Positions 1 to 11,176 of a stretch of 64,000 nt of DNA are shown piece by piece (the stretch's first letter is position 1; the number at the start of each line of letters is the position of its first letter). The position numbers and the translations under genes are program-made. The stretch is from Solanum dulcamara. Its lineage: Eukaryota; Streptophyta; Magnoliopsida; Solanales; Solanaceae. The notes under the pieces are model-generated. The model was not told the DNA's origin and ran no database searches. It worked only from the letters and a program-made list of their open reading frames with translations. The stretch is from assembly GCF_947179165.1 (NCBI RefSeq), contig NC_077245.1, forward strand, positions 42,959,286 through 43,023,285, read 5' to 3'.

Positions 1-248
1 TAGAGGTCTATAGACTTATATTGTGGGTTTTGTATATGTTCTGTGGGGTTTGTATATGTGTTTTGGGCTTTGGTGTTCCGAGACGGCCTTTACGGCCTTT
101 GTGTGCTACATCTACATTCGTGTTCTATATAGCGGCCTCATTTGCTTTCTACATTTGTTTATTATGCTAATAGGCTAATTGGGACTAAGGGGACGTATGG
201 GTGTCCAACTCGGGCATGAGTCACGACCTACGGAATTGGGTCGTGACA
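1..248 (+). mobile_element. Right end of a plus-strand LTR, cut by window edge
   Basis: The segment ends in GGGTCGTGACA, the usual 3' terminus of Solanaceae Gypsy LTRs in plus orientation. Directly after it begins sequence that matches the interior of the 5' LTR of element A (from about 7550). The boundary at 248/249 is therefore the edge of a separate element nested in A's 3' LTR. No coding sequence is visible. Its other end and its target duplication lie outside the window, so GCATG at 249-253 is only a candidate duplication. Confidence 0.6.
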
Positions 249-1351
249 GCATGAGTCCTTTAAAAACTTATTAAGATCATGTAACTAAACTTATATCACA
301 AATGAAGAGGTTATTGGAATCAAGTAAAAACATAATTAATTTGACCCAATGCAAATTGATCAATGTCCTAAAATTATTGACTTGAATATGATAAAAAAGG
401 GAGATATCATTGGCACTCAATGGATGGAAATGTTCCATGGATGAATTCACACATACCTTGATAATCAAAGCCCAAAAGTAAGCTCTAAGTAATGGAGAAT
501 TGACTTGATCTTGAAACCCTAGCATGTGAAGAAGATTGATCCTTGGGAGAGAGTTCTAGTGAGAGAATTATTCATGTAGTAGGTGTAGAAGGAATGGGTT
601 AATTCTGAAGGAATTGGGAACTTATAGGCTTAGTTTAATGCCCCCCAAACAACATATCTTAGGCATAGATAGGATGGGAAATATCTAAAACACCCTTCAT
701 TAAACACTACCGGACGGACCAATGAGTGGGGACGTGTGGGTCATACATAGTAGATGAGTCATAGGAAAGGTTTCATCAAATCCGAAACCAAGAATGGAAT
801 TGTTGAAGGTCACCCTACAACCTTGTCCTATGGATCGTGGGTTGTCCTATGGGTCATAGGACCCGATAGTCGAATTAGAGTATAAAAACTTGAGCAACAG
901 AATAGGTCTTTTGAATCTATAAGTCAAGTCTACGGGTCGTCTAAAGAGTTACAGGTCATAGGGTCAAGTCGTCAAATGCCCTGACACTTAGTCAAATTCA
1001 CAAACTTCAAGCCTCATCCTATGAGCCGTATCTATGACCTTTTATTTCTCCTATGGGTCATAGAACCCCTTGTTTTGCCAATTTTTCTGAAATCCAAAAT
1101 GACAAGTTTTTGATCCTTACTTACGGATCAACCCTACGGATCATATAACTATCTATGATCTATAGGATCTCGTCATAGATTAGATCCATACTTAGCCATA
1201 TTTTCATTCCCTAGTGTCGTTCCTACGAGGCCTCCTTTCTATGGATCGTAGGACTTCTTATGATCTGTAAAGTGGCTTATAAGAAATGGAACCAACAATA
1301 TTTTGGCTGCACTTCCATTCGTTTTGGTTTTTCAACTTTTAGGGTCCTACA
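249..1351 (-). repeat. Truncated 3' LTR of element A
   Basis: This stretch aligns with 7550-8614. On the minus strand the LTR starts TGTAGGACCC right after the polypurine tract. It holds no gene. From 700 to 1290 it is filled with variants of a short palindrome of the type TATGGGTCATAG / TACGGATCGTAG. A splice-donor-like sequence (GTATGT on the minus strand) sits at 451-456, beside a small inverted repeat around 425-440. Confidence 0.85.
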
Positions 1352-1366
1352 ATATCTCCCCCTTGA
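1352..1366 (-). other. Polypurine tract of element A
   Basis: The minus strand reads CTCAAGGGGGAGATAT just before the 3' LTR start. This is the purine run that primes plus-strand DNA synthesis in LTR elements, and equivalents stand at 13491, 47535 and 55023. Confidence 0.75.
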
Positions 1367-1601
1367 GAACATTCATCCTCAAAACGGATGCAAGCTACCA
1401 TGAATAGATTGAGAAAAGAGACATAGCAACCCAACAAGAATACAAAATGCATCAAAATGCATAAAACGAAAGAGTAACAAATATCAAGCTAAAATGTGAA
1501 TTAATAACTCATTTCATGAACAAGCATGCATAAGAAAACACAGGAATGAATGAAATGCTTGGATTTAAAGAGTGAACATGAAGGAATTTAATACCTCAAT
1601 T

Positions 1602-2862
1602 TGGCCTCCCATGTAGCACCTTAAACCTCTTGATTCATCCACAATACTTTAACATATGCCACTTCCCTTTTTCTTATCCTTCAAACTTGCTGGTCTAGAA
1701 TTTCAACCGAAACCTTCTCATAGGATAAGTATCTTTCACACCAACACTTTCCAAAGTTATAATAGAGCTTGGATCACCAACACACTTCTTCAACAATGAA
1801 ACATGAAACATCGGATTCACTGGTGCCAACTCCGAGGGAAAATCCAATTCATTACTACCTTGCCATAACGCCTTAAGATCTGATATGGGCCTATATATCA
1901 AGGACTAAGTTTCCCTTTCTTGCCAAAATACATCACACCCTTCATGGTGAGATATTCAAGTACATCTGATTATCAACGTCAATTCAAGTTCCCTTCTCCT
2001 TATATCTGAATAGGACTTTTATTGACTTTAGGTAGTCTTTAATCTTTCTCTAATGAGTCTAGGCTTTTCCATAGCCTCATTCACCAACTCGGGTCCTATC
2101 AAGGAAACTTTACCAGCTTCGAACAAATCAATAGGAGAACTACACATCCCACTGTATACAGCCTCAAACGGAGCCATTTGGATGCTAGAATGGTAACTAT
2201 TGTTGTAAGCTAACTCGATCAATGGAAAATGATCATCCCAATTACCCTTGAAGTCAATGACACAAGCTATCAACATATCTTCCAAGGTATGAATGGTATG
2301 TTTGGCTTGATCATTGTTTTGAGGGTGAAAAGTTGTAAGCTTGACTTGAGTACCAAGACCCTTTGAGAAAGATCTCAAAAATTGAGGTATGAATTGAGTA
2401 CCTCTGTCCAAAATAAGAGATAACAGAACACCATGAAGCTTAACCAACTCTCAAATGTAAAGTATAGCATAATCCTCGACTGAATAAGAAGTCTTAATGG
2501 GAAGAAAATGTGCCTACTTAGTCATTCGGTCAACAACAACCTAAATCGAATCATATTGCCTACGGGTACAAGACAAATCGTTAATAAAGTTCATATACAA
2601 GTCTTCTGAATTATAGGTGGGAATCTAAATATCTTGAGCTAAACCTCCAGGTTTTGGTGGTCAACCTTTACTTGTTGACAATTAGGAAATTTGGTCACAA
2701 ACTCCACAATATCCTTTTTAATGCCATTCCACCAATATACTTTCCTCAAATCACGATACATCTTTTTGGAACATGGATGAATAGAATACCATAAATTATG
2801 AGCTTCAGATAATATCATTTCTCTCAAGCCATCAATATCGGGAACACCTAATCGGCCTAGAT
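1602..2862 (-). pseudogene. Element A integrase with chromodomain-like tail (broken)
   Basis: Going down the minus strand: a zinc-binding HHCC segment (2827-2639) in which the first cysteine of CPNC has become F (FPNC); a core part (2447-2028) with LILDRGTQF, which carries the second catalytic Asp, and HPQNNDQAKHT, where the DDE glutamate is replaced by K; a C-terminal part (1901-1695) with the HPMFHVSLLKK motif; and a decayed chromodomain-like end near 1685-1606 (VKVLWMNQ, GATWEA). Frameshifts separate the pieces. The protein would have inserted element DNA into chromatin. Both the lost zinc ligand and the lost glutamate would inactivate it. Confidence 0.8.
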
Positions 2863-2879
2863 ATCAAAGCACATTATCT

Positions 2880-4470
2880 CCCCCTTGGGAAAAAGCTTCA
2901 ATAGTGTTTTTGGGAAACGCTTTATTCAACTTAACTGAAGTGGGATCATTATCTTTTTTGGCCTTAACATCCACCACAAGGGATGATTCAGAACCATTTT
3001 GTATAGCAACACCACCATCCTCCGATCAACCAATCGAAAACCTAAATGAGCTAGTCTATGAACATCACAAACTAACTCCTTCTTTTATTCTTCAGCATGA
3101 GCAACACTATTCATGGACAACCTACTAAGAGCATCGGCAACCTCATTTGGTTTATTGGGATGTTACAACACACTCATATCATAGTCCTTCAACAGTTCAA
3201 GCCATATCCTTTGTCGAAGGTTCAAGTCCTTTTGGTTACACACATATTGCAAATTCTTATTATCGGTGAACACATAAACATAGACACCATAAAGATAGTG
3301 TCTCAAAATCTTTAAAGCAAACGCAATCGCCACTAACTCCATGTCATTAGACGAATAATTATTTTGATGCACCTTAACTTGCCTAGAAGCATGGTCTCTC
3401 ACCTTACCATTTTGCATCAAAACACAACTAAGACCAAACCTTGAAGCCTCATAATATATCACAAACCCATTAGACCCTTTTGGTAAAGTCAACACTAGAG
3501 CGGAAGTAAGTCTATCTTTCAACTCTTGAAAGTTTTTCTCACATGCCTTAAACCATTAGAATTGTACCTTCTTTTGAGTCAAAGTAGTCAATGATGATGC
3601 AATGGAAGAGAATTTTTGCACAAACCATCTGTAATAGACGGATAAGCCCAGGAAATTTTGAATATCAGAAGGACATAAAGGTCTAGGCCAATTCTTCACC
3701 ACCTCAATTTTCCTTGGATCCACTATAATACCTTCACCGGAAAAAAATGATCAAGAAAAGGTACCAACCTCAACCAAAACTCACACTTTCTAGACTTAGA
3801 CAATAACTGACGATCCTTGAGAATTTGCAAGACAATCTTTAAATGACCGGCATGCTTTTCTTTAATTTGAGAATAAACCAATATGTCATCAATGAACATA
3901 ATAACAAATATATCCAAATACTTCTTGAACACCCTTTTCATCAAATCTATAAATGTTGCAGAAGCATTATTAGTCCAAAAGACATAACCAAAAATTTAAT
4001 GTGACCATACCGAGTTCTAAATGCTATCTTTCGTATGTCACATTCCCTTGCTCGAAGTTGATAATAACCCGATCGAAGGTCGATCTTTGAGAACTAACTA
4101 TCTCCTTGAAGTTGATCAAATAAGTCATCAATCCTTTGTATGGGATACTTATTCTTAATTGTAACCTTGTTCAATTACCGTTATTCGATATACATATGAA
4201 GAGAACCATCCTTCTTCCTAAAAAAGAGAATCAGAGCACCCCATCGAGAGATACTTGGTCAAATGAAATCCTTGTCCAACAAGTCTTCCAACTGATCCTT
4301 CAATTCCTTAAGGTGTACCCGAGCCATGTGGTAAGGAGGAATAGAGATGGGCTAGGTATCAGGAAGAAGATTAATCCTGAATTCTATCTCCCTTTTTGGA
4401 GGGATACCAAGAAGATCATCGGGGAAATACTTTTGGGAACTCATTAAAAATAGAAACTAACTCAAGAGTA
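2880..4470 (-). pseudogene. Element A reverse transcriptase and RNase H (broken)
   Basis: RT palm sequence lies at 3944-3723, with the catalytic box FIDDILVYS (FIDD at 3885-3896) intact, followed by the usual CEFWL segment and then a frameshift near 3750. RNase H lies at 3522-3163. Its first active-site Asp, normally in CDAS, reads YEAS (D to E), while FTDNKNLQYV keeps a later Asp. The connection to integrase runs at about 3100-2880. The N-terminal fingers (about 4470-4090) are recognisable on the minus strand but full of stops; open frames on the plus strand here are antisense shadows. The enzyme would have copied element RNA into DNA. Confidence 0.8.
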
Positions 4471-4689
4471 GGTACTTCAAAATTTGTATTCGTAACCCGT
4501 ACTAGATGATATATGCAACCTTTGAAAATCATTTTCGATCTTTAAGGCACAAGATAAATTGACTCTTGAACATGAAATTACTACTTTTCTACTATAGGAT
4601 TTGCTCATTAGGAAACTGAAATTTAACCACATGGTATATACAACATATGGAAGCATAACATGCATGAAGTCAATCTATACCAGGGATAA

Positions 4690-6252
4690 TATAGAAATCG
4701 ATCATATCAAGCTCTACAAGGTCAAATCAGATGATTTTATGAAAACTAAAACTTGACAGTTTTTATAGACTATTTAGCAAAAACTAAATCACGAACAACA
4801 ATTTAGACCGAAAAAGATTCTAATAAGATCTCGAGACGGACATCAAATTTCATAGCAAAATAAGGAGTAACAAATGATAGAGTAGCACCCGGATCTAACA
4901 ACACATAAACATCAAACTCAAATACCTTTAACATACCAATAACAATATAGGGAGAATCCACCAACTCTTGATGAGTCTGTAAATCATAGAATTAGTTTCG
5001 GAACTGATAACCTTGTGAACCCGAAGTAGTACAATGTTGAGCCGGTCGACCTGTAGTAGTCTGAGTCTGTGTCTAGGGTTGTCCATATCCACCCCTAATA
5101 GCACTCAAATGACAATCCTTCACTTGGTTACCCGTGTTACCACAACCAAAGCAAGCACCCGATCCCATCAAACATTCTCATAGATGCTTCTTCTTACACT
5201 TTTTGTGTGGAGGAATAGTTTTTCCACTTAGAGATCCTCCTTGAGGCTTAGGGTTAGGTACCCTATCTTTTTTGAAATTTGGAGCCATAGTTTTTGAATA
5301 ATTTTTATTTGAGAAATTTTAGATAAATTGTGAACAACCACTGTTCCCTGACATGCCATGAGAAAACTCACCACCATCAATCTGAGCCATCTTGGACTCC
5401 CTAGCTCTCTCTTTTAACTGCTCCTCCTCAATTTGTTCAGCATGTGCCATAAGCCTTGAGATGTCCATTATCTTGATCAACATTGTAGTTCTATATTATT
5501 TGATCACAAAGTCCGCACACCCAAAATGAAATTTGCTCATATGAGCTCTAGAATTGGCAATCAGAGCATATTTTGACAATTGTTGAATTTAAGGGCATGC
5601 TCCTTCACACTTATTCTCCCGTGCCTCAAATTGATAAATTCTAAGACCTTTTCTTCCCTCGACTCCAAAGGAAAGAAGTGGTTAATAAAAGTACCCTTGA
5701 ACTCATCCCAATTGATAGAACTCGCTTCTCTAGCCCTTTTGCTCTCCATAGTTTGTACCAAATCTGAGCAACTCCTTTTACTTGATATGACGCTAAGTAC
5801 TACTTCTCCACTGGATCAATACCCATAATGTCCACAATCTTTCCAATACCCTCAACAAACTCTTATGATTCCTCATCCTCGTTGGAACCATAGAACTCGA
5901 GAGGGTTCATACGAGTAAAATCATAAGCTTGGCTAGCCACCGTACCCACATTTGGGTTCACGGAAGAAAAAAACTCTTAGTCGGCTTGATATGGAACCTC
6001 TCAATTTTCTTGAGCCATCAGGGCTTGAGCAAGCACTTCGAAAGTCTCCCTAAACTCGTCATGTGACACTTGTTCAGCCAAAGGGTCATTGGGAATGTGG
6101 GGAGCTTGTTGCTCCTCACTCACATTCCTTCTCACATGGAAATGTCCTGGAGGTATGATTCTATAATCACAAAGAAAGATTATTAGAAGTAAAACCTTAG
6201 AGTTCAACTCTATTGTACAACATAAGATTGATGAAAGAAGTGAAGTTACCAA
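4690..6252 (-). pseudogene. Element A gag and protease (broken)
   Basis: The gag N-terminus is at 6252-6001 and the core capsid part with the W..FK..F...F.P pattern is at 5761-5561. A nucleocapsid zinc knuckle near 5150-5108 reads CFGCGNTGNQVKDC, with Asn at the His position of CX2CX4HX4C, so metal binding is probably lost. The aspartic protease active site DPGA is intact at 4884-4895, followed by TLSFVTP. Several stops and frameshifts separate the parts. Gag would form the cytoplasmic particle; protease would cut the polyprotein. Confidence 0.75.
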
Positions 6253-6354
6253 AATGCCTTATAGCCTCTCATTCATAGATGTGGTGCGCTTCACACCCAT
6301 GAATAAGACTCTACTCGAGGCGAAATATTAGACTCCCTAGGACACCTTAAAACA

Positions 6355-6373
6355 TGTGCTCTGATACTAAGTT
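6355..6373 (-). other. Primer binding site of element A
   Basis: The minus strand reads AGTATCAGAGCAC next to the 5' LTR end. It differs slightly from TGGTATCAGAGC, the plant initiator-Met-tRNA complement used by most Gypsy elements. Confidence 0.75.
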
Positions 6374-8614
6374 TGTCATGACCCAAGGTAGGTTCTAAAC
6401 ATGACATAACAATTATAACCCCGAGGGATCCCAATCAAGTCTCTTAGCATATCATACGTGAGCATACATAAGGTGAGTAAGAAAATAAGGTAAAAGATAG
6501 ATGCAAAATATAAGTCTCAACACGAATATCTTGATAGAAGAGAAATTGAACTTAATCTGTGAATAAACAAGACAACATAGACATAATAAATCTAACATGC
6601 CTTTACTACTACAGATAAATTCCAAGATCACAAAAATATAAGGAATGTAAAGTAATAAAGACATAATGAAAATCACAAGTGTTGCATCCTCAAGACATGC
6701 AGACTCACCAATAAAAGAAATAGTGAACTCTCAATCTAGCCTTGAGTGGAATACATAGAGTGATCATCGGACCCTACATTATAATATAATGTAGGAAAAA
6801 GTATGCGTTACTACATGGAATGTACTAAGTATGTGAGAAACACGCATGAAGAACAATAATCTAACATAATAAATATGACTGTTACACACCAAATATCTTG
6901 AAAACATAATATAAAACTTGAAAAGACTTGAAAATATATAATATGGTAAGTGAATCATAAAGAATCATAATAATTTACAAGACATAGCATATATATATGT
7001 GGGATATTAACCTTAATTGACTTTTAAGATCATGTGAGCTATAATATGGAATATGATGTTACTCCCACACTGAGAAAAGAGAGGCTAATTGACAAGGTAG
7101 ACTCCGTATAAATATAAACATTAGCTATATGTGGATCTACTAGCTAAGACATAAAGGAACTTACGGTGGCACTTAGTTTTGGAACTAGGGGTTACTACTA
7201 GAGTTCCCTCATGGATTCCGACCACAAAGTTCGCTCAGTACTAATTTAGCCCCAATAAAATACATGAAAATAATCATTAGGAAAGGCAATAAATACAGAT
7301 TCAGACTCATTAAATAGGATAATAAGAATAGCTCCTTGAAAACCATGATCATAACATAACATGCGGACACTTACCTTTCTAAGCATCCAAATCATACTTG
7401 ATTTCATATTGTGAGAAAATCTTTCACAATTCATGGTTACTCATTAGAAACGTACTTGAAAACATAGTTCATTGCTTTCCATAAATAATTCATGATATTC
7501 TTAAATCATTCATCATGAAATTATAATTCATACTTGAAATTCATAACATAATGCAATGAGTCAATTAAAAACTTATTAAGATCATGTAACTAAACTTCAA
7601 TCACAAATGAGGCTGTTGGAATCAAGTAAAAACATAATTATTTTGACCCAATGCAAATTGATCAATGTCCTAAAATTATTGAATTGAATATGATAAAAAA
7701 AAGGTAGAAATCATTGGCACTCAATGGATGAAAACGTTCTATGGATGAATTCGCACATACCTGCAAGCTCTAAGTAATGGATAATTGACTTGATCTTAAA
7801 ACCCTAGCATGTGAAGAAGATTGATACTTGGGAGAGAGTTCTAGGAGAGAATTATAGCATGAAGTAGTTAAGGAATGGGGTAATTTTTAATGAATTGGGT
7901 AATTATACACTTAGTTTAATAGCCCCAAATGACATAGCTAAGCATATATAAGATGATAAATTCCTAAAACACCCTTCATTAGACACTCCCAAATGGACCT
8001 ATAGGTCGTAGGTTAGTAGATGAATCTTAGGAAAGGTTTCGTCAAATCAAACACCAAGAATAGGATTGCTAAATTTCACTCTATGACCTTTTCCTAGGGG
8101 TAATAGTTCATCCTACGAGTTGTAGTACCCAATCGTTGAATTTGTGCACAAAAGCTTGAGCTAATGGAATTGCACTTTTGACCGTATGAGTCAAGTCTAT
8201 GGATCATCTAAAGAGTTATGGGTCATAGGGTCAAGTCATCAAATACCTTGACACTTGGTCAAATACCCAAACTTCACGGTTCATTCTACAAGCCTTGACT
8301 ATGGACAACTTTCTTCTACGAATCGTATAACCTATTTATCGTGCCAACTTTTCCAAAACCCAAAATGACAAGTTTTGGATCCTTACTTACGGATTAACCT
8401 TGCAGATCTTTGAACTATCTATGATCCATATGATCTCCTCGTAGATTTGACCTATACTTAGCTACATTTTCATCCCTTGGTGCACTTCCTATGAGGCCTT
8501 CCTATGGACCATAGGACTTCCTATGATCCGTAAAGTAGTTCGTAAGAAATGACACCAACAACTTTTCAGGTGCACTTTCTTTCATTTTGACTTTCCAACT
8601 TCCAAGGTCTTATA
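6374..8614 (-). repeat. 5' LTR of element A, also 3' LTR of fragment B
   Basis: The LTR is 2241 bases, with TGTCATGACC at 6374 and a decayed terminal end at 8605-8614 (TATAAGACCT on the minus strand). A's PBS abuts one side and B's polypurine tract abuts the other. No gene is present; short open frames here are chance. It contains a splice-donor-like GTATGT (7755-7760, minus), the conserved GACxATGxGAGCTAT block (about 7012-7050) and the iterated CTACGxxTCGTAG palindromes (7990-8540). Confidence 0.85.
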
Positions 8615-10197
8615 ATATCCCCCCCCCCCTCCGGAAATATTCGTCCTCGAATAGGACTCAAACTAGCACAAATAGAGTAGGAAATGAGACATAGCAACCT
8701 AACATGAATGTAGAACACATCGAAATGCATAAAATAAGGAGTAACCAACCCCAAGCTACAACATGACTTAAAAAATAATTTTATGAACATGCACGCTTAG
8801 GAAAATGTGGGAATGACCTAAACATGAGGATTTGAAGGAGTGAACATGAAGGAACTTAATACCTCAAGTTTTTATGGAAGGAAAAAGATGAGCATATTGT
8901 GTCATCATATCAGCCTTGGCCTCCCATGTTGCACCTTCAACCTCTTGATTCCTTGACAACACTTTAATAGATTCTACTTCCTTGTTCCTCAACCCTCGAA
9001 ATTGTTGGTATAGAATTTTAACCTAAGCCTCATCGTAGGATCCATTTTCCTTCACACTAACACTGTCTAAAGGAACAATAGTGATAGGATCACCAACACA
9101 CTTCTTCAATAATGAAGCGTGAAACCCTGGATGCATCGATGCTAACTCTGAGGGCAAATCCAACTTATATGCCACCTTGCCAGAATGCCTTACGATCATA
9201 TATGGGAATACACACTGGGGACTAAGTTTCCCTTTCTTTCTAAAATGTGTCACACCCTTCATGGGCGATATTTTAAAGTAAACCCAACCATCAACCTCAA
9301 TTTCAAGTTCACTTCTCCTCACATACGAATAGGACTTTTGTCGACTTTGGGAAGTTTTTAATCTTTCTCTTATGGGTCTAACCTTCTCCATAGCTTATGT
9401 ACCAACTTGGGTCCTATCAAGGCAACTTCATAAACTTCAAATCAATCAGTAGGAGACCTACACCTTCTACCATATAAGACCTCGAACAGAGCCATTTGGA
9501 TGCTAGAATTATAACAATTATTATAAACAAACTCAATCACTAACAAATGATCATTCCAATTACCCTTGAATTCAATGATACAATCTCTCAACATGTCTTC
9601 CAAGGTAATAATGGTACGCTCGGCTTGACCATCAATTTGATGGTGAAAAGTTGTGCTAAGCTTGACTTGAGTACCAAGACACTTTTAGAAAGACCTCCAA
9701 AATTGAGATATGAATTGAGTACCTCGATCTGAAATAATAGATAACAAAACACCATGAATCTTAAACAACTCTCAAATGTAAAGTCTAGCATAATCCTCGG
9801 CTGAATAGAAAGTCTTAACGAGAACAAAATGTGCCAAAATAGTCATTCTATCAACAATCACCCAAATCGAATTATGTTTCCTACGAATATGAGGCAAACA
9901 AGTAATAAAAACCATATTCAAGTATTCCCACTTCCACGTGGGAATCTAAATATATTGAGATAAACCTCCCAGTTTTCGATGCTCAATCTTTACTTGTTAA
10001 CAATTAGGACATTTGGCCACAAACTCCGCAATATTCTTCTTCATACAATTTCACTATTATACTTCCCTGAAATTGCGATACATCTTTGTGGAACACAGAT
10101 GAATAGAATACCACACACTATGAGCTTTGGACAATATCATTTCTCTCAATCCATTAACATCAGAAACACACAATCGGCCTTGATATCGAAGCACCAA
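8615..10197 (-). mobile_element. Fragment B: polypurine tract and integrase of a related element
   Basis: This sequence parallels 1352-2870 of element A in the same orientation but is clearly diverged. It runs from the polypurine tract (expanded to an 11-base G run, 8619-8629) back into the zinc-binding part of integrase and then stops abruptly inside exon 2 of a dehydrogenase gene. RT, protease, gag and a 5' LTR are missing. It is a truncated remnant created by deletion or illegitimate joining. Confidence 0.8.
8878..10197 (-). pseudogene. Fragment B integrase with chromodomain-like tail
   Basis: Zinc-binding residues start near 10190 with LRYQGRLCV. The core region (9850-9400) is broken by frameshifts but keeps DGQAERT, with the DDE glutamate present (about 9617-9640). 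The C-terminal part at 9391-9023 has the FRKKGKLSP and HPGFHASLLKK motifs of chromovirus integrases. A well-preserved chromodomain-like end near 8995-8878 reads IKVLSRNQEVEGATWEA. This last module is thought to steer insertion to heterochromatin; that is family knowledge, not seen here. Confidence 0.75.
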
Positions 10198-10447
10198 ATC
10201 CATCTAGCTCCTCTACAACTGCATGCCTAAGAAAATAATACTACTTATTAAAGATTTAAGTTACATACACGAACAAATGATTAATAAAATTGTAACAAAT
10301 TTTTATACCATATCGTCCTTGTGAAATTAGATATTTAAGTTAAAAAAAAATTTAGTACCTAATTCCAGAAGTGCCACCAGTGACAAGAGCAGCTAACCCA
10401 TTAAGTGACCATCTGGAACTTTTGGCAAAAGCTGCAACTTTACCCAT
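10191..10447 (-). pseudogene. Tropinone-reductase-like SDR gene fragment (exon 1 and part of exon 2)
   Basis: Exon 1 (10447-10359) starts ATG and encodes 29 codons plus two bases, including RWSLNGLAALVTGGTSGI. This is the N-terminus of plant tropinone-reductase-like short-chain dehydrogenases, with the Rossmann TGxxxGI motif. A 132-base intron (10358-10227) starts GTACTA and ends TTTTCTTAG. Exon 2 resumes in frame with HAVVEELDGFG (10226 to about 10191) and then runs into integrase sequence of fragment B. The reading frame hits a stop about 13 codons past that junction. The codon across the splice gives R where the NADPH-binding motif normally has G. Intact proteins are about 260-270 residues, so roughly 85 percent is missing. 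Family function would be NADPH-dependent ketone reduction in the cytosol; this copy is a broken relic. Confidence 0.8.
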
Positions 10448-10497
10448 TTGAGTTCTACTTTAATTTCTTGATGCGCGATTACTTTGAAGATGCTATG

Positions 10498-10512
10498 TAT
10501 ATAGATATATAG
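10498..10512 (-). promoter_or_regulatory. Possible TATA box of the dehydrogenase gene
   Basis: The minus strand has overlapping CTATATATC and CTATATAC, 51-65 bases upstream of the ATG at 10447. That is a plausible distance for a short plant 5' leader. A G-box core CACGTG lies further upstream at 10661-10666. Function is inferred from position only. Confidence 0.4.
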
Positions 10513-11176
10513 ATAATTACTTGCTCTAAAACATGTTAAATATTTGAAGTAGTACTTTTTAAAAAAATTAAAAGTGAGGCCCCTAGTCTTATATTTTTTT
10601 TATAATAATATATAGTAGTACTCATTTATACATTTTTATTTTCTAAACCTTACAAACTCCCACGTGCATATTTTCGGTGATCGTGTTAGGTGTAGCTAAA
10701 CCATATGGAAGGTGACAATATAATATCCTACCCCATGTATGACATTTTTTCTTGGTACTTAAGTCAAGCTTAGCACATCGGGAACACACAATCTATATTC
10801 ATGACTAACAATATGTTTTTAGACACAATTTTCATGATGTATTATGTGTGTGTGTGTTATGAGTATATATGGATTATTCTATGAGATTTTGTTTATCATG
10901 AGAATTCGTAGTTAGTTTATGTCATTAGTAGTGTATTTAGGTAGCCTGATGTATTATCTCGGTAGCCTATCTTCAGTATGTTAAAGACTTTATAGATGAG
11001 CCAGTTATGTTTTGACTTTCACCGTTGTTTTACAAGCCTATGCGTAGTATACACATATCAGACTCTCACCCTAGTTTATTTCTACGTTATTGCATTATAT
11101 ACTCATCTTTTAGAAGGTTTTTGTATTACTCAATATTCAATTTTATAATATATTAGGCCAAGGATTTGCTAGAAAA
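10513..11176. other. Upstream DNA of the dehydrogenase fragment, partly LTR-like
   Basis: No gene is visible. The first part (to about 10780) may be original promoter DNA. The part from about 10830 to 11160 has a (GT)n tract and phrasing reminiscent of Solanaceae LTRs in plus orientation, but I could not pair it with a second copy in the window. GAAAA at 11172-11176 is the left target duplication candidate of element C. Confidence 0.4.

Larger units (their letters stand above)
249..8614 (-). mobile_element. Element A: degenerate Ty3/Gypsy chromovirus
   Basis: Read on the minus strand this is 5' LTR (8614-6374), primer binding site, gag, protease, RT, RNase H, integrase, polypurine tract and a 3' LTR (1351-249) that loses its far end to another element at 248. 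The internal region is about 5.0 kb, normal for Tekay/Del-type elements. The frame is broken many times and several catalytic residues are lost, so it cannot move by itself. Its 5' LTR also serves as 3' LTR of fragment B, so A and B form an LTR-internal-LTR-internal array. Confidence 0.85.

Noticed and set aside
4136..4447. Plus-strand open frame of 103 codons
   Set aside because: It is antisense to the RT fingers of element A; the minus strand carries the family motifs.
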